From assembly GCF_000975115.1 (NCBI RefSeq), contig NZ_BBRE01000001.1, positions 558,001-622,000 of the forward strand: DNA of 64,000 nucleotides. Direction: 5' to 3'. Below, piece by piece: positions 26,401 through 35,572 of this stretch; the first letter of the stretch is position 1; each line of letters begins with the position of its first letter. Made by a program: the position numbers and the translations under genes. This DNA comes from Demequina oxidasica (lineage in GTDB: Bacteria > Actinomycetota > Actinomycetes > Actinomycetales > Demequinaceae). The notes beneath the pieces were generated by a model. The model saw only the letters and a program-made list of their open reading frames with translations. It ran no database searches and was not told the origin of the DNA.

Positions 26401-29400
26401 CGCCCGCGACAAGATCCGCAAAGCGATACTCGCCATCCGAGTCGGTCACCGCCGTGATGGGGCCGGAGCTATCGCTCACCGCTGCGCCCGATCCGTCACG
26501 GAGTTCGACGGTGATGCCGGCGATGCCGGACTCATCAGCCGAGTCGAACACACCGTTGTCGTTGTCGTCCCACCAGACGCGGTTTCCGAGTTCGTAGGTC
26601 GGCACCGGCGAGAAGCCAACATCCGCGAGTAGGAAGGAGTTGTTATCAGCGATGTCGATGCCCGATGCATCGGCGGAGTCAGCGAGGGCTTCCTCGCCTG
26701 CCGCCTCCGCAGTCGCCATACCGCCCGCAGACATGGTCACGCTGGTCGCTACTGCTGCATACGACAGCACGCCATATGTGCCCTCAGCCGCCGTATCGCG
26801 GTTATCGACAGTGCCCGATGAGAATGTGGGCGTCGAGTTGCGCGTAGCCGTCGGCGCGTTGGCCACCACCACGATGTACGTCACGTCGTCACGCAAACTC
26901 GTGAAGTAGTAGTCACCGATCGCGTTCGTGACCGTCGACGTGACGAGCGGGTCGCTGGCGTCGAGCCCATTGGCCGTGACGTCCTGGAAGAGCTGCACCG
27001 TCACGTTGGCAATGCCTGCCTCGTCGCCGTTCAGCTTACCGTCATCCTCTAGCGAGGCGTCGATTTCGCCGTCATCGATGCCGTTGTCAAGGAACACCTT
27101 GGAACCCAGGCGGAGCGCCGGGTAGAAGGCGAAGTCCACCGTCAGATCTGATCGACCATCGGCATACGTTGCGCCTGCGGCGTCAGCTGCGGACTCGGCC
27201 GAACCCAGCGTCTGGTCAGCGGCGTTGGTATCCGTTTCACCCTCAGGCTCGGCGGAAGCATATTCATCGCTTGAACTACCGAGCGTGAAGACACCGCTGC
27301 GTACTGCTGCTCCTGCTACCGGGCCTCCGGTCTCGACACCGACGTTCAGGTTGTCGTCGTCCAAAGTGGCGTCAGGATCGGCGATCACCGTGGTCGACGC
27401 AAAATAGTCGTCAAGCACGTCGTTGGTACCGACTCCGAAGGTCGCGTCGGGGATCACTACGTAGTAGTCACCCGCAACAAGACCATCAAAGTAGTAGTGC
27501 CCCGTGGCGCTTGTCGTGGTGAATTTCACAAACCCATCCGTGGCGGAGTAAAGCTCTACTCGTACGCCCGCGATCCCTAGTTCGCTGAGGTCAAGGGCGC
27601 CGTTGTTGTTGGCGTCCACATAGACCATGTTGCCTACGCGATAGACCGTCGCGTCCACGAAACCGAAGTCCACTGTGAGGTCAGACAAGGCGTCCGCGAC
27701 ATCGAAGGATCCCAGCGCGTTCGCATCGGACTCGTCGAAGCTATCCACTCCCTGGCCCTCGCCGTCGGAGGCAAGTGCGGCATCGGCAGTCAAGGACAGC
27801 GTGAACTTCGCGCTCACCGCGATGAATCCCGTCGCCACAGCACCATCGTTGACGCCGTCCGACTTGGCGGTTGAGACCTGCACGGGCGTGACCTTGCGGC
27901 CGTCGACCTCGGAACCGCTGGGCTGCGAGCTAGGCACTGCCACCGAGTAGGCACCCGGGGCGACGCCCTCGAATAGGTAATGTCCGTTCGCGTCAGTCGT
28001 GGTGGTCTGCGCCACGTCACCGAGGCCATCCAGCAGCTGAACTCTCACACCTGCCAGTACCGGCTCGTCGTCATTCATGACGCCGTTCTCCGCAAGCGAG
28101 GGATCACCGTTGCCGTTGTCGAGCCACAGTGTGGAACCCACGCGCATGAGCGGCGAGAAGCCAAAGTCGACTGAGAAGTTGGAATGCGCGTCTGAGCCAT
28201 TGGCCCAGTCCCCATCTGACTCCTCGTCGGCTCCCTCAAGTACCGTCGTTTCGTCGGTGGGCTCGCTCGCTCCAGCGCGCACGGCACCACCCAGGGCAAT
28301 CTCGGCACTCAACACGGTCGCATTGGTGGCGATTCCATTGTCGTCGTTGTCGCCGTCCTGCACGTCCGTGCTGTAGACGTCCACCGAGGATGAGCGCAGG
28401 TTGGCCAGAGCGTCCGCATCGAACAGGTCACCCTCTGCCGTCGTGATCCACCCGTCGGTATCTGCCGCGTCAAATGACGCCTGCTGATCCAGGTTGATGT
28501 AGACGCGGTAGCCACCAGCGACGAGGTTCTCGAATGAGTAGTAGCCATCTGCATCGGTCACCGTAGCGTCGATCGTCGACCCGAGCGTATTGCGTAGCTC
28601 AACGACAACGCCCGCGATGCCCGCCTCCTCGGCGGTGAACTTGCCATCGTCATCGCGGTCGTACCAAACCTTGTTGCCAATTCGGTAGACGGGCACCTCA
28701 ACAAGACCCAGATCTACGGTGAGGTTCGAGTTGTTGTCGGCGAATTCGTGCGACGATCCGGCATTGGCGAGCTCCTCGGCCAAGTCCGCCTTGTCATCAT
28801 CCTGCTCCCCAGTGGGCTGAGCGCCCACCGCGAGTGTGACGAGGTTGCTTACTGCGACGTATTCGGTGGCCGAGGTGCCGTGATCGCCGTTGTCAGTCAG
28901 ATCGGTGCCAGTGGAGGATAGCGCGGGACCTGACCACGATGCGTTGGCTCCACCGGACGGAATCACCACAAAGTACTTGGCTGCGCGGAGGTGTTCGAAC
29001 AGGTAGTTTCCCGTCGCATCAGTCTGCACGGCGCCGATGCTGGCACCGGACTGATCAATGGTCACCTGAGCATCGGAGGATGCATCGAACACGCCGTCGC
29101 CGTTGTCTGCGAAAAGCTGAACGGTGAGGCCGGACAGCGGCACTTCGCCAGCTGCGGAGTCGAAATCAGCGTCATCGTCGGTGGAGGCCACCGCCGTGGC
29201 GTTGCCGTCCTGGTCGCGGAACACGAGGTTGCCCAGGCGGAGTCCGTAATAGAAACCAAAGTCGACCGACAAGTTAGAGCGGTCGTCGCGCAGGACTCCG
29301 TCCTCGTCGAGCGTCGCGACGCCGTCTCGCAGGGTCTCACCTGTGAGCTCGGAGTGGTCGTCGTCACCGTCTCCCACCACAATCGCGCCGGAGGTCCAAC

Positions 29401-32400
29401 CGGCCGGGCTAGTCAATACCGAGCCGTTGTTGTCGTTATCGACACTGGGCTCGCCGGCAGTAGCATCGTCCGTTGTCACGGCACCCCCGAGGACGGCTGC
29501 GTTCGCGCCTGCCTTAGAGATCACCGCCCGGTAGGTCCCAGCGGGAAGGTTATCGAACACATAGTGGCCGTCCTGGTCCGTCACCACTGCGGTGACGGCA
29601 TCGCCATCGAGGTCGACAACCGCAGCACCCGAGAGCGTCTGCAATTGAACAGTGACGCCGGGGATCCCCGGCTCACCCGAGTCGGCGGCGCCATCATTGT
29701 TGAAGTCTGACCACACCAGGTTTCCAATGCGGTAGCCGGGCACCGGCGAGAAACCAAAGTCGACCTCAAGCTGCGAGTTGTAGTCCAACTTAGCGACTCC
29801 AGTGACAGCCGTGGCGAGAGCCTCAGAGTCACCAGCGCCAAAGTCACCGGCTTCGTCCGTGGGTTCGGTGCCGTAGTTCAGCACGATCGGGCCAGAGACG
29901 GAGTAACCGCTGCTCAAGGCACCGTCATTGTCGTCATCGTCGGTCTCGGCAGTCGCCGCTCGCGTAGCGGTCGACGGGCGTAGCCCATCGAGTCCGTCCT
30001 GATCCATGTCAACCCGAACAAAGTACTGCCCGGCGTCCAGCCCGTCGAACACGTAGGTGCCGTCCTCGTTGGAGGTCACGGTCCCGACCTCACCCGTCGA
30101 GTCGTCTCCTGCAGGCTCAAACACGCCGTCGCCATCCACGTCACGCCACAGGTTGACGTCAACGTCGTCGATACCGAACTCGCCGTCTTCGGCCAACCCG
30201 TTGTCCTCGTTGGCCCAGTCAAACGTTGAGGAGTCAACGCGACCGTTGTCGAGCCAGACCAGCGAACCTAAGCGAAGCGGCTGATAGAAGCCCAGGTCGA
30301 TGCTCAGATTGGAGCGCGCGTCGCCATGCGCCCAACTATCGGAATCCGTCTCGTCTGTGGGCTCAGAGGCGTCGAAAATGTCATCGTCCGCACCCAGTGT
30401 GAACGTGTTGGTGACCGTCTTCGCGCCCGCGGCGGCCTGGAGGCCGTTTGCATTGTTGTCACCGTCAGAGTCCGCGTCCGACTCGAAGCCCGCGCCGGTG
30501 GAGGCGCGCAGCCCCTCGAGCACAGCCGCATCATCGAACTGACTCGCCGGGATCTCGACGTAGTACTCGCCCGCGTCGAGACCCTCAAAAACATAGGCGC
30601 CGTCATCGGTGGAAGTTGACGCCACGAGGGAGTCGTCGGATGCCCGGCGCAGGTCTACCGTGACGTCGTCGATGCCGTCTTCGCTGGCATCCTTGACACC
30701 GTCATTGTCGAGGTCTTCCCACACCAGGTTGCCCACGCGATAAGTCGGCACGGCGGTGAAGACAAAGTCAATGTTGAGATTCGCTTGCTCGTCAGAGTAC
30801 TGCGCCGCAGGGTCGCCCCAGGTGGGAACCACGAGAAGGTCGGAATCCGACGAGCCCGCGTGGCCCTCGTAACTCATGGCAAAGGACTTGGTCACGGCAG
30901 TCCAGCCATTCGCGATGTCTCGCACACCGTCATCGTTCGCGGCGTCCGAGCCAGACTCAGAGATCTCAGTGTTGGTAGCGCTCGGGTTGGTACTTGCGCC
31001 CGGAACTGAGGCGTAGCCAGCAAGAGCTGAGGGCTCCGAAGCCGAACTCTGGTCTGCAGGAACCCCCACTTTGTAGGTTCCTGGCTTGACGTTCGTGAAC
31101 CAGTAGTCGCCGTTGCTGTCGGTCTCGGTGCTGCCGATTACAGCATCCTCATCCGCCGCGTCGAGAAGTTCAACCAGGATGCCCTCGCCTGCCACGTCAT
31201 CGGCTTCGTTGTCGCCGTCCGTGTCCAGGAACAGCGTGGATCCAATGGCGAGCGGACGGGTGCCGATCTCGGCATCATCCTCGTCGTCCTCGTACTTCAC
31301 GAAGGGGTCGCGGTCGAGGTTGTTCGGGGTGGAGTCGACGTCCTGCACGTACGCCGGCGGCGTGTTGTCGCCGTCAGCGTCATTGTCGAATGCCCAAATG
31401 TGCGCCTGGTTAACCCAGGTAGTCAGGGTGGCGGGGGTGATGTCGATCAGCACAGTGAATTCGACCGACTCGCCTGACTCCAAGGTATCGATGGTGAACT
31501 GATCGGCGCCGTCGAAGGCTACTTCGCGGTCATTTGAGGCATCAGACGCGATGGTCGCGGGGTAGAGCGATCCCGTGGCTGCCGTGTCGATCGTCATCTC
31601 GGCACCGGGAAGATCCTCGACCACGATCTCGTACGCCTGATTTTCTCCCTCGTTGGTGACGGTAATCACGAACGGCACCTGGTCGGGATACGGGGCGCCA
31701 ACCACGTCATTGGGATCCGCGAGGCTCTTGCTCAATGCGAGGTCGTAGAGCGGCACGGACGCAACATCGTGGTCGTCCTCGTCCAGTACTCCGGACGTGT
31801 TGACAACAGAGGCGACCCCCGTGTTGGTGAAGTGCTTGCCAGCCGTCTCATCGTCCTCGACGGCGCCGTCGTTACCCAACGCGGAATCCGCGATCGAGTC
31901 GACGTCATAGACAAGGCCAGAAGTGGAATCACCGTTGGCGGGATTGCCGTCGGTGTCGTAGTAGCTGATCTCGCTGTTGTTGACCAACGGCGAGTCGGCG
32001 GCGGTCACCCCCGCGGCGACCTGCAAGGTGATCGAGAACGTGACGCTCTCGCTGGCAGCCAGCTCCGGAATAGTAATCGACGGAACGGCGGCAGAGCCAT
32101 TGCCCGTCACTACCCAATCAACCGTCGAGGAGCTTGTGGTGCCGCTGAAGGCGAGGCTCGTGGACTGCGCCTCGGTAAGCGGCGTGAATGAATCGGTGTC
32201 GATATAGTCCACCACACGCACCGGCTTGATGGCCTGCGAGGTCTGGTTGATCACGGTGACGTCAAACGTCACGGCGGCGTTGCCTGCGACGTATGAGCCA
32301 GTCATCGTCTTGTACTTCTTCGTCAACGCCAGGTCCACCGGCACGTACCGCACAAACCCGGTGTCGAGGGTGTGGTCGTTCTCGCCGGGATTAGTATCCG

Positions 32401-34753
32401 CCGCGGAGATGCTGATGCCCGGGAACCACCCCGAGCCGAGCACGCCGGTTCCGGAGACCGTGGCGTCGGAGTCAATAGCATTCGACTGACCCGGGTATGC
32501 GTTCGAGGCGAGCGCCACGTCCTTCTTGGTAGGCACCAGGTCAAAGAGCTTTCCGCCGCTTTGGTAGTCAGCTGACTTGCCGACCCGTACGGTGAACCCC
32601 TCGCGGAACTTGAGGCCGCCGCCGATGCTGTCCGAAGAAGACGCGTTGGCCTGCGTCGTGTCGGTGGTGAAGCGGTACGCACCGGCGCCGTCGGTAATCG
32701 CGGTGCCCACGACAGCGTTGGACGAGTTGACAAGCTGAACCGTGACGCCGGAAATCCCAGCCTCGCTCGGGTCCTGAATGCCGTTGCCGTTAAGGTCGCG
32801 CCAGACCAGATTTCCTACTTCCAGGGGTGCGGAGTCGCACAGCGCCTCGAGGTCTCCGAGTCCGTTGGCTTTGCCCCAGTACGTTTGTGGGTTGGTGGCC
32901 AGGTTCGGGTCGGCGCTCGCAGGATTGATCTTTCCAGAGTTGTTGTAGACAGCATAGGAGCCCAACTGCCCACCGTTGTCGCTCTTCTTGAGGTTGATGA
33001 CACCGTTCTCGTCGTAGCGGTTGTTGACCTGAGCCGCTGCGGCGTTGCTGGTGTAACCGCGCGGGTCGTAGGACGTGGACAATACGCCGGCCTTGAGAGG
33101 CAGGTTCACGAGTGCGCCCATGGCGCCCTCTTCCCAGCTGTCGGAGGCGTCGTCTCCGTTGAAGTACTCGGTCCCGGAGTGCGAACAGCCCGCGGCTCCC
33201 TCGATGACGAAGCCTCCGCCGCTCACCGCGCACGCCTGGAGCGTGTCGCCGAGGCCACGGGGGTACGGGTTCGAGGCTTCCAACTTGCCGTTGCCAGGAA
33301 CCTGGTCGCCATACCGGTCACGGATACCCAGGATGAGGTTCGCGCCATCGAACTCGATGTCTGAGAGCATCGGCTGGGGCTGAATCTCGCGCCCCTGGTT
33401 GTTGTTGGTCGGCGAGGTCTTGCGATCCGAGTCGGCCCACGCCTGTTCGAAGTGCCACGCGTTCCAGCGGTCGATGTCCTGGCTACGGTTGTCCCTGATG
33501 TTCACTTCGTCATTGCGGCGAATCTGCTGTTCGTTGTCGACATCCGCGTTGAGAACCATGGTCCATGCCCCTGCGCCTGAGTTTCCGGCGGGGTCAAGGG
33601 TCCACACGTAGTACCTGAGCTTGTCGTTCGCGGCGTCGTTGAACGTCTCAGACTCGCCGGAACACACGGCGCCCACGTGTAGCACTCCGCCGGGGCTCAT
33701 CCCTAAACCAAAGGGACGGACATCCGCCGCGGCGCAGCCGGCGACCGTAGTCGGAACAGCGAAGGACTTGATGTCACTTGCGACCAGCGCGGACGTCTTG
33801 GTGGTGGGCACCTGGTAGACCTTGCGGTCGTTGAGTCCCACCACGTAGAGCAGGCGGCCGTCGTGAGAAGCCTCGAGGTCACCGAGGCCACGCTTACCGA
33901 TCAGATCTGCCGTGGCAGAGTCGTTGATCCAGGTGGTGCTCGACTTGGGGTGCGGGTTCGCTCCGCCGGGACTGTTCGAGAACAAGGTGTTGAGATTGAC
34001 GAGAGTCGAGAATGTCGAACCGCTCTGGCGGTAAATGGTCGCGACGCCGTTGTCCGTCAGGAATGGAGCCTTGCGGCGCAGATACGACGAGGTGAACACG
34101 TCCCCGGTCACCGGGTCCGAAGCGATGCCGTACAGCGCGCCAGTATTGTCGCCCCTGGTCAGAGTGGTATTCGCGTTGCTGGCGTTGGCGTAGCTCTCCG
34201 CCTGGCTGTAGCTAAAGCTCAGCAGGCCCGTGTTGTTGAGGTACGACTTGTTGGCGTCGGACACCGCCCAGGGAAACACCGTGGTGCAAAGTGTGGGGTT
34301 GTTCTGGCAGTAGTCGCCAGGCTGTTCGACAGCGAAGTCGACCCCCGAGGCGGAGCTGTCGCCCGCGAGGGGCACAATCTGGACTGAGGTCTTGTTGTTG
34401 GTGCCGATGCGTGAGGATTCGTAGCCGGAGGGGACGGCCATCTCAACTCGTAGGGGGCCGGCAGCGCTACCGGTCGCGATTGTGTAGGTACCGTTAGCGG
34501 CGGTGGTCGCGGAGTACGAGGTCCCCGCGTCGTCGTACGCGTAGATCTTGACGCTGCCGACGCCCACGTCCTCGGCATCCTTGACACCATCGTGGTCATA
34601 GTCGTTGAACACCGTGCCCGTCAGTTGGGACGCAGCCGCCGATGCGGGGACTGCGACCAACGTCAACCCAAAACTAGCGAGCAACAGCACCAAGGCGCCG
34701 GCAACAACGGGACGGACCATATAGGCGCGCGACAACAGACCAGAAAAGTTCAC
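23471..34753 (-). CDS. Giant wall-anchored SdrD-B repeat protein (3760 residues)
   Basis: Start GTG 34753 follows GAGGGAGTGTT. A signal peptide (GALVLLLASFGLTLVAVPASA) is followed by an SdrD-B module (GTVFNDYDHDGVKDAEDVG), then a ~500-residue region with a beta-propeller-like look (about 130-640). DUF11-like beta domains are near 800 and 1000 (VDLALTKKYKT, YDLALSKSLADPND). About sixteen SdrD-B modules can be counted, with GNLVWxDxNNDG Ca-binding-type loops and YxFxxLxxGxY cores. From about 1340 to 3235 they form six A+B super-repeats of ~345 residues. The C-terminus has a Pro-rich linker, LSGTG (non-canonical sortase motif), a hydrophobic helix and RRRRY. The protein is very acidic. Likely a rigid cell-surface stalk or adhesin; ligand unknown. 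Confidence 0.9.
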   Translation of the reverse strand: MNFSGLLSRAYMVRPVVAGALVLLLASFGLTLVAVPASAAASQLTGTVFNDYDHDGVKDAEDVGVGSVKIYAYDDAGTSYSATTAANGTYTIATGSAAGPLRVEMAVPSGYESSRIGTNNKTSVQIVPLAGDSSASGVDFAVEQPGDYCQNNPTLCTTVFPWAVSDANKSYLNNTGLLSFSYSQAESYANASNANTTLTRGDNTGALYGIASDPVTGDVFTSSYLRRKAPFLTDNGVATIYRQSGSTFSTLVNLNTLFSNSPGGANPHPKSSTTWINDSATADLIGKRGLGDLEASHDGRLLYVVGLNDRKVYQVPTTKTSALVASDIKSFAVPTTVAGCAAADVRPFGLGMSPGGVLHVGAVCSGESETFNDAANDKLRYYVWTLDPAGNSGAGAWTMVLNADVDNEQQIRRNDEVNIRDNRSQDIDRWNAWHFEQAWADSDRKTSPTNNNQGREIQPQPMLSDIEFDGANLILGIRDRYGDQVPGNGKLEASNPYPRGLGDTLQACAVSGGGFVIEGAAGCSHSGTEYFNGDDASDSWEEGAMGALVNLPLKAGVLSTSYDPRGYTSNAAAAQVNNRYDENGVINLKKSDNGGQLGSYAVYNNSGKINPASADPNLATNPQTYWGKANGLGDLEALCDSAPLEVGNLVWRDLNGNGIQDPSEAGISGVTVQLVNSSNAVVGTAITDGAGAYRFTTDTTQANASSSDSIGGGLKFREGFTVRVGKSADYQSGGKLFDLVPTKKDVALASNAYPGQSNAIDSDATVSGTGVLGSGWFPGISISAADTNPGENDHTLDTGFVRYVPVDLALTKKYKTMTGSYVAGNAAVTFDVTVINQTSQAIKPVRVVDYIDTDSFTPLTEAQSTSLAFSGTTSSSTVDWVVTGNGSAAVPSITIPELAASESVTFSITLQVAAGVTAADSPLVNNSEISYYDTDGNPANGDSTSGLVYDVDSIADSALGNDGAVEDDETAGKHFTNTGVASVVNTSGVLDEDDHDVASVPLYDLALSKSLADPNDVVGAPYPDQVPFVITVTNEGENQAYEIVVEDLPGAEMTIDTAATGSLYPATIASDASNDREVAFDGADQFTIDTLESGESVEFTVLIDITPATLTTWVNQAHIWAFDNDADGDNTPPAYVQDVDSTPNNLDRDPFVKYEDDEDDAEIGTRPLAIGSTLFLDTDGDNEADDVAGEGILVELLDAADEDAVIGSTETDSNGDYWFTNVKPGTYKVGVPADQSSASEPSALAGYASVPGASTNPSATNTEISESGSDAANDDGVRDIANGWTAVTKSFAMSYEGHAGSSDSDLLVVPTWGDPAAQYSDEQANLNIDFVFTAVPTYRVGNLVWEDLDNDGVKDASEDGIDDVTVDLRRASDDSLVASTSTDDGAYVFEGLDAGEYYVEIPASQFDDAAVLEGLRASTGAGFESDADSDGDNNANGLQAAAGAKTVTNTFTLGADDDIFDASEPTDETDSDSWAHGDARSNLSIDLGFYQPLRLGSLVWLDNGRVDSSTFDWANEDNGLAEDGEFGIDDVDVNLWRDVDGDGVFEPAGDDSTGEVGTVTSNEDGTYVFDGLDAGQYFVRVDMDQDGLDGLRPSTATRAATAETDDDDNDGALSSGYSVSGPIVLNYGTEPTDEAGDFGAGDSEALATAVTGVAKLDYNSQLEVDFGFSPVPGYRIGNLVWSDFNNDGAADSGEPGIPGVTVQLQTLSGAAVVDLDGDAVTAVVTDQDGHYVFDNLPAGTYRAVISKAGANAAVLGGAVTTDDATAGEPSVDNDNNGSVLTSPAGWTSGAIVVGDGDDDHSELTGETLRDGVATLDEDGVLRDDRSNLSVDFGFYYGLRLGNLVFRDQDGNATAVASTDDDADFDSAAGEVPLSGLTVQLFADNGDGVFDASSDAQVTIDQSGASIGAVQTDATGNYLFEHLRAAKYFVVIPSGGANASWSGPALSSTGTDLTDNGDHGTSATEYVAVSNLVTLAVGAQPTGEQDDDKADLAEELANAGSSHEFADNNSNLTVDLGLVEVPVYRIGNKVWYDRDDDGKFTAEEAGIAGVVVELRNTLGSTIDATVTDADGYYSFENLVAGGYRVYINLDQQASFDAADTDGWITTAEGDLFDADALANLRSSSVDVYSTDVQDGDNDDNGIATNATVLSAEIALGGAVRAGASEPTDETTVLEGADEESDGDWANGSDAHSNFSVDFGFSPLMRVGSTLWLDNGNGDPSLAENGVMNDDEPVLAGVRVQLLDGLGDVAQTTTTDANGHYLFEGVAPGAYSVAVPSSQPSGSEVDGRKVTPVQVSTAKSDGVNDGAVATGFIAVSAKFTLSLTADAALASDGEGQGVDSFDESDANALGSFDVADALSDLTVDFGFVDATVYRVGNMVYVDANNNGALDLSELGIAGVRVELYSATDGFVKFTTTSATGHYYFDGLVAGDYYVVIPDATFGVGTNDVLDDYFASTTVIADPDATLDDDNLNVGVETGGPVAGAAVRSGVFTLGSSSDEYASAEPEGETDTNAADQTLGSAESAADAAGATYADGRSDLTVDFAFYPALRLGSKVFLDNGIDDGEIDASLEDDGKLNGDEAGIANVTVQLFQDVTANGLDASDPLVTSTVTNAIGDYYFTSLRDDVTYIVVVANAPTATRNSTPTFSSGTVDNRDTAAEGTYGVLSYAAVATSVTMSAGGMATAEAAGEEALADSADASGIDIADNNSFLLADVGFSPVPTYELGNRVWWDDNDNGVFDSADESGIAGITVELRDGSGAAVSDSSGPITAVTDSDGEYRFADLVAGDYRVFVASGELPADIRPGGASVASPNDDVDSDNNAVANAGLGGFATGVVTLGGAAGPADHNEPVDEDEGDEPGTDIRDDRSNLSVDLGFTTGLRIGNVVWLDEGAGDHENNGLFDADEAGIVGLRVELWRDADADDVFSTAEDTFVAFTTTGAEGTYYFSNLEDGDTYFVAIEEVPDYDGNPVKPSDPRSPGAAPLSVDNDNDGATLGSYLSVSKALKPATGEALLDEADVIGVEDGTAEVAADAVTGRVPDANSYLSVDFGFMNVPLYRIGNLVWKDWNNNGIAEAGEDGIEGVLVQLLDDTGAVIAETVTDEDGGYVFTNLAAGSYSVFIPANQVDTGVSGAQVVVPGALSGFYATTVSVADANNENNNDSNAIVAFDPSNPTTQIGWRSSQFTVGERGDDEPTGEESRTDDDTVEDNGQATFRIDDDRSDFTVDFGFYSASVGNQIWIERDNVGVYDVGVDVPVVGVSVQLIERSSGAVVQTTTTDADGLYLFTGLIDGTEYRVKLPASNFASGGVLEGAYGASGEYPTYDADGRDRGEDAPAFADIYGAWFTTDAGSFPTGEGSEGNPVNDDVRPDTNSHLYFDFAFYSVEVGGVLGYDEDNSGHLEADETRRYAGVTLRLYNADGSPVIDAEGSPRVATSAADGSYLFTGLPNGDYYIEIPASYFAIGDILQYTVSSTWPTLAAAPGNREGSTAFDPDDDETVLDDNGYPVSGDPYSKGAVRSLVFTLGADTEPTTDPESRTGQSQDFSNMSIDFLVFEIPPGERELLPGDIVAQCVGDIPWLNYSLQLPEGFTTQDAAPLTITFKHPTDPSQNHMIENQPLSGEILWPGASATEPLQWPGWEQLADGSYVETDGNYAWTREGVEVLFKVNPEYTVTLQYPPATPECATSPQNSPPTEEPPAPAPDPSVTPDPDPTPAASITPAPEPTPVPTSVPELSGTGADSGLQIAAALGLAGLGALMLLMAARRRRY
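25050..30760 (-). repeat. Six protein-level tandem super-repeats of about 1.03 kb
   Basis: Within the giant gene, codons for the A-type signature (YRxGNxVWxDxNNDG) recur near 30735, 29720, 28680, 27635, 26590 and 25590. B-type signatures (LRLGSxVWLDNG) recur in between, near 30265, 29245, 28150, 27115, 26125 and 25060. The spacing is 1.0-1.05 kb. DNA identity between units is moderate, so the array is old enough to have diverged. Confidence 0.8.
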
Positions 34754-34843
34754 AACACTCCCTCAGCATTCGTAAGAACCGAGTGAAATGTATCCGAGTA
34801 GCAGGATCAATCCCTAGTGAAAGTGTGACCTAGGCCACTTCCT

Positions 34844-35572
34844 TTACTCAATCGTTATGAGGATGTCCGTTATGTCTTGGATGGGAGTCACTTCCGTGGC
34901 GGCCGGCAGAACGATGTCTCGCGGTCCCTGGTCGGCTAGCTCCACGACCACCGGGCGAGTGCCATCGGAGTTATTGCCCTCAAAACGCACCATCACCGTA
35001 CCGTCAGCCTCGAGCCAGACACGCGTGGCGTCGCCGTACTGAAACACGTCAGCCTCGATGCCGGTGGAGTCGTCGGTGCGCAGCCACTGCACGCCATTCT
35101 GCTGGATCAGGAGCGAGTTCTCGCGTTGAGGTGCAGCCAGAGCCGTAACCACCGCGATGAGCGAGTCAAGCTCGTAGGTCGCGGGGTCCGCCGGGCGTCC
35201 CACCCAGGGCTGCGCGTCGCGGCCAAAGGCCGCCGCGGCATCGGGCAGGTCCGGGTAGTTCACCAGCACCGAGTCGCCCAACCAGGCAACCTCATCAACC
35301 CCGGCAAGGTCGCCATCGGCCTGCACGAGCGCGCGTCCCGCGCCTCCCACTAAGTCGACGTCGCCGTCCAGGGTAATGCTCTGGCCATCGGGCATCACCG
35401 CGCGCACCACAAAACTCGCGCCGCCCGCATCGTAGTTCTCAAAGAACGTGTCCGCGATGCGGTCCGCCTCGTCGTTGGTCACGGGACGCGGCCCCTCGTC
35501 CGCGGGGGAGCACGCCGCGAGTGCGAGCGCAGCCACCACGGCAAGCGCGCCGGCGCGCATCATTGACTTCAC
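34844..35572 (-). CDS. Lipoprotein, LppX/LprG-like beta-sheet type (hypothetical)
   Basis: 242 residues. Signal peptide MMRAGALAVVAALALAAC with lipobox LAAC; the mature protein begins CSPADEGPRP. The rest is alternating beta strands (ITLDGDVDLVGGAGRALVQA, EVAWLGDSVLVNYPD) reminiscent of LppX/LprG lipid- or precursor-binding lipoproteins, but I see no decisive motif. GTG 35572 overlaps the stop of the upstream beta-helix gene by 4 nt (GTGA), so the two are coupled. It lies 90 bp before the giant repeat-protein gene on the same strand. Confidence 0.7.
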   Translation of the reverse strand: MKSMMRAGALAVVAALALAACSPADEGPRPVTNDEADRIADTFFENYDAGGASFVVRAVMPDGQSITLDGDVDLVGGAGRALVQADGDLAGVDEVAWLGDSVLVNYPDLPDAAAAFGRDAQPWVGRPADPATYELDSLIAVVTALAAPQRENSLLIQQNGVQWLRTDDSTGIEADVFQYGDATRVWLEADGTVMVRFEGNNSDGTRPVVVELADQGPRDIVLPAATEVTPIQDITDILITIE

